From Psychrobacillus sp042885655 (lineage in GTDB: Bacteria; Bacillota; Bacilli; Bacillales_A; Planococcaceae), in the NCBI RefSeq assembly GCF_042885655.1, contig NZ_JBHVRO010000008.1:106504-170503 (forward strand): a stretch of 64,000 nucleotides of DNA, written 5' to 3'. Of the stretch, positions 23,013 through 33,234 are shown piece by piece. The notes beneath the pieces are model-generated. The model did no database searches and was not told where the DNA came from. It worked only from the letters and a program-made list of their open reading frames with translations. Both the position numbers and the translations under genes were made by a program. Position 1 is the first letter of the stretch; each line of letters opens with the position of its first letter.

Positions 23013-26000
23013 AAAACAGCTTCAAAATAGAATACTTATTATTGATGGTGCAATGGGTACGATGATACAAAATGCGAATCTTTCTCCAGAAGATTTTGGT
23101 GGGGAAGAATATGAAGGTTGTAATGAGTATTTGAACATTGTGAACCCAAATGTCATCGAGCGAATTCATCGTGAATATTTAGGGGCAGGTGCTGATATCA
23201 TTTGCACAAATACATTTGGCGGAACGCCAGTTGTGTTGAATGAATATGATCTTGGAAACGAAGCATATGAAATTAATTTCCGAGCAGCGCAAATTGCCAA
23301 AAATTGCACTGCTGCATTCTCTACACCTGAATGGCCACGTTTTGTAGCAGGAGCAATTGGACCGACAACCAAAACATTATCTGTTACGGGCGGTATTACG
23401 TTTGATGAATTAACGTATGACTTTTACGTGCAAGCAAGAGCTTTAGTCGAAGGCGGATCGGATGTAATCTTACTTGAAACGAGTCAAGATATGTTGAACG
23501 TAAAGGCGGCAACTATTGGAATAAAAAAAGCGTTAAGCGAAACAGGCAAAGAACTTCCGATAATGATTTCAGGAACAATCGAGCCAATGGGTACGACACT
23601 TGCTGGCCAAAGCATTGAAGCATTCTACATTTCCATTGAACATATTAAACCACTTTCAGTGGGGCTTAACTGTGCAACAGGGCCTGAATTTATGACGGAT
23701 CATATTCGATCCCTTTCCGAGTTGTCGGATGGATATGTGAGCTGTTATCCGAATGCAGGATTACCCGATGAAGAAGGACATTATCATGAATCTCCTGAAT
23801 CACTTTCGAAAAAATTAAAAGGTTTTGCGGAAAAAGGTTGGTTAAATATTGTGGGTGGGTGTTGCGGAACTACTCCTCGACATATTCGAGCAGTTCGGGA
23901 AGCAGTGAAAGGCATTGCGCCGCGGAAACTAACGGAAAACGTACATGGTCATGTCGTGTCTGGAATCGAGCCGTTACTGTATGATGATTCGATGCGCCCG
24001 TTACTTATAGGAGAGCGTACGAATGTAATTGGTTCACGAAAGTTCAAGAGACTAATTGTGGAAGAAAAATTTGAAGAAGCTTCAGAAATTGCACGTGCAC
24101 AAGTAAAAGGTGGTGCGCACGTTATTGATATTTGTCTTGCGAATCCAGACCGCGATGAGCTAGCGGATATGACAAATTTCATGAAAGAAGTTGTAAAAAA
24201 AGTAAAAGTGCCGCTTGTCATTGATTCTACTGATGAAAATGTGATTGAAGAAGCATTGAAGTATTCGCAAGGAAAAACAATTATTAACTCGATTAACTTA
24301 GAAGACGGAGAAGAACGATTCGATGCTGTTATGCCACTTGTTAAAAAATATGGTGCAGCAGTAGTTGTTGGAACGATTGATGAAGTGGGAATGGCTGTTA
24401 CTCGTGAACGAAAGCTGGAAATCGCAGAACGTTCCTATGATTTACTCGTAAATAAGTGGGGAATTGCCCCTGAAGATATTATTTTTGATCCATTAGTTTT
24501 CCCAGTAGGAACAGGAGACCAACAATATATTGGTTCCGCCATAGAAACGATTGAAGGAATACGTTTAATAAAAGAAAAAATGCCTCGTACATTGACTATT
24601 TTAGGAGTAAGTAACGTATCATTTGGTCTTCCACCGGTCGGAAGAGAGGTGCTTAATGCCGTTTATTTGTACCACTGCACACAAGCAGGTCTTGATTATG
24701 CTATCGTAAACACAGAAAAGCTGGAGCGATATGCTTCTATTCCTGAGCAAGAAATCGCTATGGCAAACGAGCTTTTATTTACAACAACCGATAAAACACT
24801 TGCTGATTTTACGGATTTTTACCGTGATAAAAAGAAAGAAAAGACAGAAGCAGATATCCCTAAAACAGTACCCGAACGCCTTGCTTATTACATTATTGAA
24901 GGAACGAAGGAAGGGCTTATCCCTGATTTGGAGGCAGCACTTCAGATGTATGACACTCCATTAGATGTCATTAATGGGCCATTGATGGCGGGAATGTCAG
25001 AGGTAGGGCGTCTTTTCAATGATAATCAATTAATCGTAGCGGAAGTGCTTCAAAGTGCAGGTGTGATGAAGGCATCAGTTGCTTACCTCGAACAGTTCAT
25101 GGAAAAGAAAGAGGATGACTCTGGTAAGGGGAAAATTATTCTTGCAACTGTTAAAGGCGATGTACATGATATAGGGAAGAACTTAGTCGATATTATTTTA
25201 AGTAATAATGGATATAAAGTAATAGATGTTGGCATTAAGGTAACTCCAGCGACACTAATTGAAGTCATTCGAAAAGAAAAACCAGATATCGTTGGGCTTT
25301 CTGGGTTACTTGTTAAGTCTGCTCAACAAATGGTTATTACGGCGCAAGATTTTAAAGAAGCGGGAATTGATGTACCTATGCTTGTTGGAGGGGCAGCATT
25401 ATCCAGACGTTTTACTGAGACGAAGATTTCTGCAGAGTATGATGGACCTGTATTATATGCAAAAGATGCAATGCAAGGACTGGATCTTGCAAATCGTTTG
25501 CAAAACGAAGAAGATAAAACCGTCTTATTAGAAGAACTTATTATACAACAAGAAAAACGAAAAGTAGCAGAGGCAACTCGAGCTTCAAAATCAGCTGTTG
25601 CAGTTTTAACGAAGCCAATAAAAACGGTGCGTGAGGATGTCCAAGTATACAAGCCAAAAGACTTACGACGACATGTTTTGAAAGATTATTCTGTCTCTCA
25701 TTTATACCCATATGTTAATATGCGGACACTTATTGGGCATCATTTAGGACTCAAAGGGTATAGTGATAAATTATTGGAACAAGGGGATAGCCGTGCCGTA
25801 GAATTACATGAACTTGTAACGGAGTTTCTAGGTGCAGGCATATTAAAGCCATCGGGAATGTATCAATTTTTTCCAGCCCAATCCAATGGGGATGATGTGA
25901 TAATTTACGATCCGACTGATGCGAAAACAGAAATAGAAAGATATACATTTCCGCGCCAATCCGTAGAACCATATCTATGTTTGGCGGACTATTTAAAATC

Positions 26001-26430
26001 CGTAGATAGCGGAGAAATGGATTATGTTGCATTTATGCTAGTAACCGCTGGACACGGGGTGCGTGAAGCAGCAAATAAACTAAAAGAACAAGGAAAATTT
26101 TTAGAGAGCCACGCATTGCAAGCCACGGCTCTAGAGCTAGCGGAAGGATTTGCCGAACGAATTCACCAAGAAATTCGTGATCAATGGGGCTTCCCTGATG
26201 CAACCGATTTTACAATGCGCGACCGATTTGCAGCAAAATATCAAGGCCAACGATTTTCATTCGGGTATCCTGCCTGCCCAAATTTAGACGACCAAGGAAA
26301 ACTATTTGGACTTATAAAACCAGAAGACATCGGTGTGCATTTAACAGAAGAATTCATGATGGAACCAGAAGCATCCGTTTCTGCAATCGTCTTTGCCCAT
26401 CCGGATGCTAGATACTTTGTTGTGGACTAA
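22993..26430 (+). CDS. metH: Cobalamin-dependent methionine synthase
   Basis: A 1145-residue MetH with all four modules. The homocysteine module (1-~320) has zinc cysteines Cys227, Cys290 and Cys291. The pterin module (~335-610) has IGERTNVIGSRKF. The B12 cap and binding region (~640-870) has DVHDIGKN with cobalt-ligand His725 and the VGLSGLL and VGGAALSR blocks. The reactivation SAM domain (~900-1145) has the FSFGYPACPNL signature. It transfers methyl from methyl-THF through cobalamin to homocysteine. ATG 22993 overlaps the end of yitJ, so it is co-transcribed under the S-box. It implies cobalamin uptake or synthesis. Confidence 0.97.
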   Translation: MSKHLIEKQLQNRILIIDGAMGTMIQNANLSPEDFGGEEYEGCNEYLNIVNPNVIERIHREYLGAGADIICTNTFGGTPVVLNEYDLGNEAYEINFRAAQIAKNCTAAFSTPEWPRFVAGAIGPTTKTLSVTGGITFDELTYDFYVQARALVEGGSDVILLETSQDMLNVKAATIGIKKALSETGKELPIMISGTIEPMGTTLAGQSIEAFYISIEHIKPLSVGLNCATGPEFMTDHIRSLSELSDGYVSCYPNAGLPDEEGHYHESPESLSKKLKGFAEKGWLNIVGGCCGTTPRHIRAVREAVKGIAPRKLTENVHGHVVSGIEPLLYDDSMRPLLIGERTNVIGSRKFKRLIVEEKFEEASEIARAQVKGGAHVIDICLANPDRDELADMTNFMKEVVKKVKVPLVIDSTDENVIEEALKYSQGKTIINSINLEDGEERFDAVMPLVKKYGAAVVVGTIDEVGMAVTRERKLEIAERSYDLLVNKWGIAPEDIIFDPLVFPVGTGDQQYIGSAIETIEGIRLIKEKMPRTLTILGVSNVSFGLPPVGREVLNAVYLYHCTQAGLDYAIVNTEKLERYASIPEQEIAMANELLFTTTDKTLADFTDFYRDKKKEKTEADIPKTVPERLAYYIIEGTKEGLIPDLEAALQMYDTPLDVINGPLMAGMSEVGRLFNDNQLIVAEVLQSAGVMKASVAYLEQFMEKKEDDSGKGKIILATVKGDVHDIGKNLVDIILSNNGYKVIDVGIKVTPATLIEVIRKEKPDIVGLSGLLVKSAQQMVITAQDFKEAGIDVPMLVGGAALSRRFTETKISAEYDGPVLYAKDAMQGLDLANRLQNEEDKTVLLEELIIQQEKRKVAEATRASKSAVAVLTKPIKTVREDVQVYKPKDLRRHVLKDYSVSHLYPYVNMRTLIGHHLGLKGYSDKLLEQGDSRAVELHELVTEFLGAGILKPSGMYQFFPAQSNGDDVIIYDPTDAKTEIERYTFPRQSVEPYLCLADYLKSVDSGEMDYVAFMLVTAGHGVREAANKLKEQGKFLESHALQATALELAEGFAERIHQEIRDQWGFPDATDFTMRDRFAAKYQGQRFSFGYPACPNLDDQGKLFGLIKPEDIGVHLTEEFMMEPEASVSAIVFAHPDARYFVVD

Positions 26431-26483
26431 TAAAAAGTTGCTTTAATATGGAGAATCGATCAATCTCATTTTCTCACTAAAGA

Positions 26484-26529
26484 AAATACACCGCCAACAG
26501 ATAGTCTATCTGTGAGCGGTGTATTTTAT
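26484..26529. terminator. Bidirectional terminator between metH and the DUF817 gene
   Basis: AAAATACACCGC pairs with GCGGTGTATTTT, with an inner ACAGATA/TATCTGT stem, and has T/A runs on both sides. The last codons of the minus-strand DUF817 gene lie inside the hairpin. Confidence 0.85.
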
Positions 26530-27273
26530 ATTTTTCACTCTTTTTAATTGAGCAACGATGATAATACTAATGATGACTAGTAGAAACCACGAACTGATTT
26601 TCCCGATAGGAACGAGTGACCACGTGGCTTCTTGGTTTGGATATTGCCATGCCCCGAAGAATGTGGTGATATTTTCGGCAATCCAAATAAAGAAACCAAT
26701 CAATAGAAAAGAGAGAATCATAGGCATTTTATAGATTGTCTTATTAATTTTAAAAGTAACAAATGTCTTTAAAAAAATGATAAGGAGCAAACCCTTTAAC
26801 ACCCAACGAATATCGTACGTAAAATGGTGCGTAAAGAAATTCAAGTAAATCAGAACACTAATCCCTACTGCGAAAAATGATTTTGGCCAGTTGTAAATGT
26901 GTAAATCAAAATGCCGCCAACTTTGACAAATGTAACTAGCAACGCTTGCATACATAAATCCACTATACAATGGAACTCCGAAAAACTTGCTATACGCTTC
27001 TTCTGGATATGCCCATGAACCCATATGTACTTTATATAACTCAAGTGCCAAGCCAATTACGTGGAATAAACAAATAACCTTGAACTCATCTAATGTCTCC
27101 AATTTGGAGATGAGCATCAATATTTGAGCCGCTATACAAATAAATAAAATAAAATCATAGCGAGGTAAAAACGGAATACTAATAAATTTTGATAAAGCAA
27201 GTGCTGCAAAAATGATTACTGGAAAAATGCAAGAAATTGCTTGTAAATACCCGAATCGTATAAAGTTCCTCAA
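26506..27273 (-). CDS. DUF817 family membrane protein
   Basis: A 255-residue integral membrane protein with about eight hydrophobic segments. It contains the blocks that define DUF817: EFKVICLFHVIGLALELYKV, HMGSWAYPE, GVPLYSGFMYASVASYI and ITTFFGAWQYPNQ. The family resembles carotenoid-cyclase-like membrane folds but has no proven function. The start is TTG 27273, 8 nt after AGGAG. Its stop codon lies inside a terminator hairpin shared with metH. It is transcribed in the same direction as the PucR-type gene, 68 bp downstream of it. Confidence 0.85.
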   Translation of the reverse strand: MRNFIRFGYLQAISCIFPVIIFAALALSKFISIPFLPRYDFILFICIAAQILMLISKLETLDEFKVICLFHVIGLALELYKVHMGSWAYPEEAYSKFFGVPLYSGFMYASVASYICQSWRHFDLHIYNWPKSFFAVGISVLIYLNFFTHHFTYDIRWVLKGLLLIIFLKTFVTFKINKTIYKMPMILSFLLIGFFIWIAENITTFFGAWQYPNQEATWSLVPIGKISSWFLLVIISIIIVAQLKRVKNIKYTAHR

Positions 27274-27340
27274 AAGCCCAACTCCTGCTTTTTTAAATAT
27301 GGACGAAATTGGCTTTTATAAGTTTCTTCATTGGAATGCC

Positions 27341-29035
27341 TTACATATATTTGTTTAGGATTCTAAATATCTTTAAAGCAATCTGTATTCTAAGCAATTC
27401 TTCTGAGCTTTTTAAATCTGTATTTAATATTTCTTTAATCTTCTCAATTCTATAGATAAGAGTATTCCTATGTAAAAACATTGCTTTTGATGTTTCGGAT
27501 ACATTTTGATTGTTGTAAAAGTAATTTTCCAATGTAGATAAATAACTTGTTGCATGTAATTTATCATGTTCATATATTTTACCAAGGCATTTCTGAAAAA
27601 AATCCTCTAATTCTGAGGAGTTTATATTTGAATCTAATAAATGATAAACAGAGTAATCTTCAAAATGAGACACTTCATTTTTTTCGTTCATCTGTTGCAT
27701 TAGTCGAATCATTTCATTTGCTTCTGAAAAACTTTTATATAATGAGCTTATAGAACGATACTGTTGACCGATGCCAATCAAAAAAGACTTCTGTAATCTA
27801 TTAACTAATTTCTCATGCAAGTCTGTTGCATATTGCTTTGCTTCACTAACTGAAATCGGTGCACGATCCTCGTTTTGTCCTACTAAAACGATGATTCTAT
27901 TATTTCTATAAAAACATGTAATTTCACCGATTGATTTATAGGCCATTTCATAAACAATATCTACACAACTTTGTGCAATACTATCCATTTTATATTTACC
28001 TATTATCATATCTTCAAATTTTTCAACTTCATTTGCTTCTATATTGATGACTAAACAATAATACGAATAGCTTGGATTTAGGCCATGCAAATCACATAAA
28101 GTTTGCAATGTTTCTGGAGATGTAATCTTACCAGATAGTAAGTCGTCATAGAAATCTTGCCTAATTTTTAATTTTACTTCTTTAATTTCCTTCTCCTTTA
28201 TTCTTTCAAGCGCAATGATTGTTGACGCTTGTTGCAAAATAATATAGTCAAATTCAGTTAGATCGTGAACTGTTTGCCAAATAACGATGTATCCATAAAT
28301 ATCTTGAGAAACTGCAATAGGAAGGACTCTACAAATTATATTTTTACCTTTTAAATGATAGCTTCTTTTGATAGATTTTTTCATATCACTTAAGTTAGGT
28401 GGAATACTATCAATAAATTCTTTGTTAAAAATAGGTTTATCAGAAGTTAAATCAAGAGACTCTCTGAGTGGAACATTGTTATCGGCATGTTCTGTATAGT
28501 GTAATAAACTCCAATTTTTATCGACAATAATAATTGGATTATTTATCGTGCCAGACAACATGGATGAAATTTTTTCAATTCCTCCACCTTCCAAAGTAAT
28601 TCTGAAGAATAAATTATGCATGTCTAAAGTTTTTCTATTTAGTAAATCATATCTTCCCGATGCTTTTTCATTAATGATCGATATGACTCTTGAAAGAGTG
28701 TATCCCATTGGTAGTTCTAAAAGTGGTAAACCATATTTGTTTGCTTCGTCAATCATGTTCTGGGGAAGTTTATCAAAATACCGCTTCATTTTTACGACAA
28801 GTCCAGCACAGTTAATCTCCGAAAGTTCTTTAATAATTCTGTTTTGTAACTCCTCATTATCTTTAAAAATATATCCTGTCGATAGAAGTAATTCATTAGG
28901 GGAAAGCCAATCAAATGCGTCTGGGTTCTCAATAATATTTACAATAGATATTTCATTATTAATACCTTTTTCGCCAGCTACTATTTTTAGTCCATCAATC
29001 GCTTTTATTTCTAATAAGTCTTGAACTGTAAGCAA
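27341..29035 (-). CDS. pucR: PucR-family transcriptional regulator
   Basis: A 564-residue regulator with an N-terminal PucR ligand-binding domain (LTVQDLLEIKAIDGLKIVAG), a GGDEF-like middle, and a C-terminal PucR/CdaR helix-turn-helix (NVSETSKAMFLHRNTLIYRI). B. subtilis PucR activates purine degradation genes in response to allantoin-type effectors. TTG 29035 follows TTAGGAG at a slightly long spacing. Residue 1 then coincides with the usual family start, and an upstream in-frame extension to 29092 is rejected. It faces the allH operon; a candidate PucR box lies between them. Confidence 0.9.
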   Translation of the reverse strand: MLTVQDLLEIKAIDGLKIVAGEKGINNEISIVNIIENPDAFDWLSPNELLLSTGYIFKDNEELQNRIIKELSEINCAGLVVKMKRYFDKLPQNMIDEANKYGLPLLELPMGYTLSRVISIINEKASGRYDLLNRKTLDMHNLFFRITLEGGGIEKISSMLSGTINNPIIIVDKNWSLLHYTEHADNNVPLRESLDLTSDKPIFNKEFIDSIPPNLSDMKKSIKRSYHLKGKNIICRVLPIAVSQDIYGYIVIWQTVHDLTEFDYIILQQASTIIALERIKEKEIKEVKLKIRQDFYDDLLSGKITSPETLQTLCDLHGLNPSYSYYCLVINIEANEVEKFEDMIIGKYKMDSIAQSCVDIVYEMAYKSIGEITCFYRNNRIIVLVGQNEDRAPISVSEAKQYATDLHEKLVNRLQKSFLIGIGQQYRSISSLYKSFSEANEMIRLMQQMNEKNEVSHFEDYSVYHLLDSNINSSELEDFFQKCLGKIYEHDKLHATSYLSTLENYFYNNQNVSETSKAMFLHRNTLIYRIEKIKEILNTDLKSSEELLRIQIALKIFRILNKYM

Positions 29036-29105
29036 AATTTTTCTCACTCCTAAGACAAAATGTCTTTCTACTAAGTTGTACAATGTGCACAAATTGAATT
29101 CACAC

Positions 29106-29154
29106 TTTTTGGTTTGATTAAACGATGACCATACTACGTACTCTATACTATAGT
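29106..29154 (+). promoter_or_regulatory. Candidate PucR box A and promoter of the allHFG operon
   Basis: GGTTTGATTAAACGATGAC preceded by TTTTT. Its ATGACC end serves as a -35 element, 18 bp before TATAGT (29149-29154). It is one of five matching sites in 29-42 kb. Confidence 0.65.
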
Positions 29155-29311
29155 ATTTATGTAAAGGCGATATATGTCAAAGAATTAAGTAAGTATTTGT
29201 ATATTATGAACAACAGCCTAGAGTTGGATTGTACTACTTAGAAGAGGTGCACTACCCCTGTAAGTTAATCTTGTTCATTCTATTAAGTTATTGAAAACAG
29301 AGGTGAATCAA

Positions 29312-30190
29312 GTGGTATTTGCTAGATCTGGAGATATTGATTTTATTCAGAAAGTTATCCACTCAAAGCTTAATGGTTTTGTTCATAGCACTTTTAAACG
29401 CACGGTAAATATACAATGCCTTGAGGATGGCGAACTATATACCATTGCCTGTAATGAAATAGATAATGGGCCAAATACCCTTATCGTTGATTTAGCTGTC
29501 TTCGAAGACATTAATGTCTTAGATAAAGTGCATTCAGTTAATAATATTATATCTATCGGAAACAAAATGTCCATAACAATCGATAAGGCAAAAAAATGGG
29601 AAAGTATACTGCCGACATACCACGCCAATACAGGAGTTTTAAAGAATAATATAAAGATAATGAAGCAATACATCGACATTCATGGTAAGAGTGGCGGTAT
29701 TAAAAGTAACACTGTAAATGAAAGTCCATTTGAGCAAGAAATGTCTAAAATGCTTCAGGAAAGAAAAGGTTTACTAGTAAACGAACTGAGTAATAAACGA
29801 CTACATGAAGCAATTCCACATGCAGTTTCTTTATTAGGACTTGGCCCTGGTTTAACTCCGTCTGGAGATGATTTTTTAGTAGGATTGTTCACCTCTTTTC
29901 AATTAAAAAATAGTCCTTTCGCTAATTATCAATGGTTTTTTGAAGAAATTGAAAGAGTAGCAAAGACAGCAACAAATGAAATTAGTTACATAGCAATAAA
30001 GAAAGCTTCTGTAGGCAAAATTAGAGAGTCTATCATTGTATTGGTGAACGCGTTGTTCGAGGAAAATGAAGAGCAATTGATACTCTCGTTAAAAAAAGTA
30101 TTAAATATAGGATCTTCGTCTGGAACAGATATCGCTTTAGGGATTCTTACTGGACTAGAAATAAATATTAAAATTGGAGGTTCATTATGA
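29312..30190 (+). CDS. allH: DUF2877 protein, AllH-like subunit of oxamate carbamoyltransferase
   Basis: A 292-residue DUF2877 protein with the signature LLGLGPGLTPSGDDFLVGLF. E. coli YlbF (AllH) of this family is needed, with AllF and AllG, for oxamate carbamoyltransferase, which converts oxalurate plus phosphate to oxamate and carbamoyl phosphate. GTG 29312, 6-7 nt after AGAGGTGA, is preferred over TTG 29291. The TGA overlaps the allF ATG by 4 nt. The following genes are AllF, AllG and carbamate kinase homologues, supporting the assignment; the individual role of this subunit is not settled. Confidence 0.85.
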   Translation: MVFARSGDIDFIQKVIHSKLNGFVHSTFKRTVNIQCLEDGELYTIACNEIDNGPNTLIVDLAVFEDINVLDKVHSVNNIISIGNKMSITIDKAKKWESILPTYHANTGVLKNNIKIMKQYIDIHGKSGGIKSNTVNESPFEQEMSKMLQERKGLLVNELSNKRLHEAIPHAVSLLGLGPGLTPSGDDFLVGLFTSFQLKNSPFANYQWFFEEIERVAKTATNEISYIAIKKASVGKIRESIIVLVNALFEENEEQLILSLKKVLNIGSSSGTDIALGILTGLEINIKIGGSL

Positions 30191-31734
30191 CTGTTCAAGT
30201 TGTAGTTAAAGCAAACACATATTTTGATTCCGTGTCTTTAATGTCTTTATCAACAAAAGCAAACCAAATTGAAGGCGTTGAGCAAGCAATTATAGCAATG
30301 GGAACTGAAATGAATAAAGAAGTAATTAAAAACGTTGGCCTTATGACACAAGAGGTGGAAGAAGCGAGAACAAGCGATTTAATGATCGTTGTAAAAGCTG
30401 AGAACGAGGAAATGTGCGAAAGCGCTTTCGAAAGTATTGAAGAATTATTAACGAAAAAAAATACGCCTTCAAAAGGTTCAAGCGAAGTTAAATATTCAAC
30501 AATTAAATCTGCAGCAGAAAACATTCCGGATGCTAATTTAGCAATTATTGCGGTAAATGGAATGTATGCACCAAGAGAAGCGAGAAAAGCGCTTGAAAAT
30601 AATCTTCACGTAATGATGTTTAGTGATAATGTTTCGATTGAAGATGAAATAGCATTAAAGCAATTAGCGCATGAAAAAGGCTTATTAATGATGGGTCCTG
30701 ACTGTGGAACTGCAATTATTGGTAACGTTGCATTATGTTTTGCTAATGCAGTTAGAAAAGGAAATATCGGTATCGTTGGTGCATCAGGAACTGGTAGCCA
30801 AGAGTTAAGTGTTCGTATTCATGAATTTGGAGGCGGAATTACGCAACTTATCGGTACTGGTGGACGCGATTTAAGTGAAGAAGTGGGCGGAATTATGATG
30901 CTTGATGGCATTAAAGCATTACAAGAAGACGAAGCTACAAAAGTTATTGTGTTAGTTTCTAAACCACCTGCTTCAAGCGTTGAAGAAAAAGTTTTAGCAC
31001 AAATTAAAAAATCTTCTAAGCCTGTTGTTGTATGGTTTGTTGGCGGAGATGAAGAAAAAGTAACAAAAGCTGGCGGTCATTTTGCGAAAATGTCTAAAGA
31101 AGCTGCGCTTAAAGCAGTGTTATTAGCTGGCGCTGACGAAAGCAAAATTAATAAACGTGCATTGAACCTTCCACTAGTAGAAGAAGTACGTGCGAAATTA
31201 AAACCAGAACAAAAATATATTCGTGGATTATTCAGTGGCGGAACACTTTGTGACGAAGCAATGCACATTGCTATGGAGAAATTCGACAATGTATATAGCA
31301 ACATTCAAAGAGAGCCTGAATTCCGTTTAAAAGATGTAAAAGTAAGCCAAGAACATACTTTCATTGATTTTGGAGATGATCAATTTACACAAGGTAAACC
31401 GCATCCAATGATCGATCCTTCTACTCGTATTGAACGATTTATCCAAGAAGCGAAAGATCCTTCTGTTGGAGTAATTGTAATGGACTTTGTTTTAGGCTTC
31501 GGTGCTCATGAAGATCCAGTTGGTGCAATGCTTCCAGCAATCATTGAAGCGAAACAACTGGCTGAAGATGAAGGAAGACAATTAGAAATCATCGGATATA
31601 TTCTTGGTACAGAATTAGATAGTCAAAATATTGAAGGTCAAATTAACAAATTATTAGCTGCAGGAGCTACACATGCAAGTAGCAGTCAAAATGCAGGTTT
31701 ATTAGCAAGAGAATTTGTTGTGAAAGGAGAATAA
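30187..31734 (+). CDS. allF: FdrA/AllF-like acyl-CoA-synthetase-fold subunit of oxamate carbamoyltransferase
   Basis: A 515-residue FdrA-family protein. It has a succinyl-CoA-synthetase-alpha-like core: GIVGASGTGSQELSVRIHEF, LIGTGGRDLSEEVGGIMML and KPVVVWFVGGDEEK. FdrA (AllF) works with YlbE (AllG) and YlbF (AllH) in oxalurate phosphorolysis in E. coli. The ATG overlaps the end of allH; allG begins 2 bp after its stop. Some family members are annotated as generic acyl-CoA synthetases; the operon context favours the oxamate carbamoyltransferase role. Confidence 0.88.
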   Translation: MTVQVVVKANTYFDSVSLMSLSTKANQIEGVEQAIIAMGTEMNKEVIKNVGLMTQEVEEARTSDLMIVVKAENEEMCESAFESIEELLTKKNTPSKGSSEVKYSTIKSAAENIPDANLAIIAVNGMYAPREARKALENNLHVMMFSDNVSIEDEIALKQLAHEKGLLMMGPDCGTAIIGNVALCFANAVRKGNIGIVGASGTGSQELSVRIHEFGGGITQLIGTGGRDLSEEVGGIMMLDGIKALQEDEATKVIVLVSKPPASSVEEKVLAQIKKSSKPVVVWFVGGDEEKVTKAGGHFAKMSKEAALKAVLLAGADESKINKRALNLPLVEEVRAKLKPEQKYIRGLFSGGTLCDEAMHIAMEKFDNVYSNIQREPEFRLKDVKVSQEHTFIDFGDDQFTQGKPHPMIDPSTRIERFIQEAKDPSVGVIVMDFVLGFGAHEDPVGAMLPAIIEAKQLAEDEGRQLEIIGYILGTELDSQNIEGQINKLLAAGATHASSSQNAGLLAREFVVKGE

Positions 31735-31736
31735 CC

Positions 31737-33164
31737 ATGAGTAAAATTAACGAACTATTCAATGAAAAAATAAATGTCATTAATGTAGGTATTGAATCCT
31801 TCAAAGAAGACATGTTAAAACAGAATGCTTCTGTAACACATTTAGAGTGGATGCCACCAGGTAGAGGTAATCCAGAAATTATTGCTGCACTTGATAAATT
31901 AGAGGAACAAACAATTGCAGATAAAATTGAAGCAGCAAATAAACTTGCAGTTGAAAGAATTGTTAACTCACAACCTGTATTAATCGGCTTTGATCAAGCG
32001 ATAAATGTTGTTCCTGGTATGACCAAAACAACTATTTTACATGCTGGCCCACCTATTACTTGGGACAAGATGAATGGTCCTATGAAAGGCGCAGTAACTG
32101 GAGCTTTAGTATTTGAAGGACTAGCTAAGAATATTGAAGAAGCAGAAAAATTAGCTGCATCTGGAGAAATTACTTTCTCTCCTTGTCATGAACACAACTG
32201 TGTTGGTTCAATGGCTGGTGTAACTTCTGCGTCTATGTTTATGCATATTGTTGAAAACAAAACATACGGAAATATTGCGTACACAAATTTAAGTGAGCAA
32301 TTATCTAAAATTTTACGTATGGGTGCAAATGATGAAAGTGTTGTTAATCGTCTAATTTGGATGCGCGATGTATTAGGTCCAATTTTACGAGATGCAATGA
32401 AAATAAGTGAAAATGGAATTGACTTACGTTTAATGCTTGCACAAGCACTTCATATGGGAGATGAGTGTCATAACCGTAACATTGCGGGTACAACATTACT
32501 TATCCAAGCTTTAACGCCTTTAATTATTCAAACAGATTTTACAACTGAGCAGAAAAAAGAAGTATTTGAGTTTATAGCAAGCAGTGACTATTTCTCAGGT
32601 CCAACTTGGATGGCTCTATGTAAATGTGCATTAGATGCTGCTCATGGTATCGAGAACAGTACAGTCGTTACAACAATGGCTCGTAATGGAGTAGAATTTG
32701 GTATTCGTATAAGTGGTATTGCTGGTAACACGTGGTTTACTGGGCCAGCTCAAAAAGTAATCGGTCCAATGTTTGCTGGATACAAACCAGAAGATTCTGG
32801 ACTTGATATTGGTGATAGTGCTATTACTGAAACTTACGGAATTGGTGGATTTGCAATGGCGACAGCTCCTGCTATCGTTGCACTTGTTGGTGGAACAGTT
32901 GAGGACGCAATTAGCTTCTCCACAAAAATGAAAGAAATTACAACAACTGAAAATCAAAACGTTACGATTCCTTTATTAAACTTCATGGGAATTCCAACTG
33001 GAATCGATGTTCGAAAAGTAATTCAAACTGGAATCATGCCAATTATTAATACTGCGATTGCACATAAAGACGCGGGAATTGGAATGATTGGTGCAGGAAT
33101 TACAAATCCACCAGTGGAAGCTTTTGAAAAAGCAATTCTAGCATTAAGCGAAAACATTAATTAA
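31737..33164 (+). CDS. allG: DUF1116 protein, AllG-like subunit of oxamate carbamoyltransferase
   Basis: A 475-residue DUF1116 (YlbE/AllG) protein. Blocks include HLEWMPPGRGNPEIIAALDK, HAGPPITWDKMNGPMKGAV, SPCHEHNCVGSMAGVTSAS (His/Cys cluster) and ALHMGDECHNRNIAGT. ATG 31737 follows AAAGGAGAATAACC directly behind allF, indicating coupled expression. Together with AllH and AllF it should form the complex that releases carbamoyl phosphate. A hairpin without a T run (33175-33197) separates it from the ankyrin-TPR gene. Confidence 0.9.
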   Translation: MSKINELFNEKINVINVGIESFKEDMLKQNASVTHLEWMPPGRGNPEIIAALDKLEEQTIADKIEAANKLAVERIVNSQPVLIGFDQAINVVPGMTKTTILHAGPPITWDKMNGPMKGAVTGALVFEGLAKNIEEAEKLAASGEITFSPCHEHNCVGSMAGVTSASMFMHIVENKTYGNIAYTNLSEQLSKILRMGANDESVVNRLIWMRDVLGPILRDAMKISENGIDLRLMLAQALHMGDECHNRNIAGTTLLIQALTPLIIQTDFTTEQKKEVFEFIASSDYFSGPTWMALCKCALDAAHGIENSTVVTTMARNGVEFGIRISGIAGNTWFTGPAQKVIGPMFAGYKPEDSGLDIGDSAITETYGIGGFAMATAPAIVALVGGTVEDAISFSTKMKEITTTENQNVTIPLLNFMGIPTGIDVRKVIQTGIMPIINTAIAHKDAGIGMIGAGITNPPVEAFEKAILALSENIN

Positions 33165-33174
33165 GAAAGAAATT

Positions 33175-33197
33175 GGCCCTAAATTATGTTTAGGGCC
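33175..33197 (+). other. Intra-operon hairpin between allG and the ankyrin-TPR gene
   Basis: A 9-bp GC-rich stem (GGCCCTAAA / TTTAGGGCC) with a 5-base loop and no following T run. It is more likely an mRNA stability or processing element than a terminator. Confidence 0.55.
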
Positions 33198-33234
33198 TCA
33201 ATAATATTGCGGATCAACAAAGGAGATTAAAATT

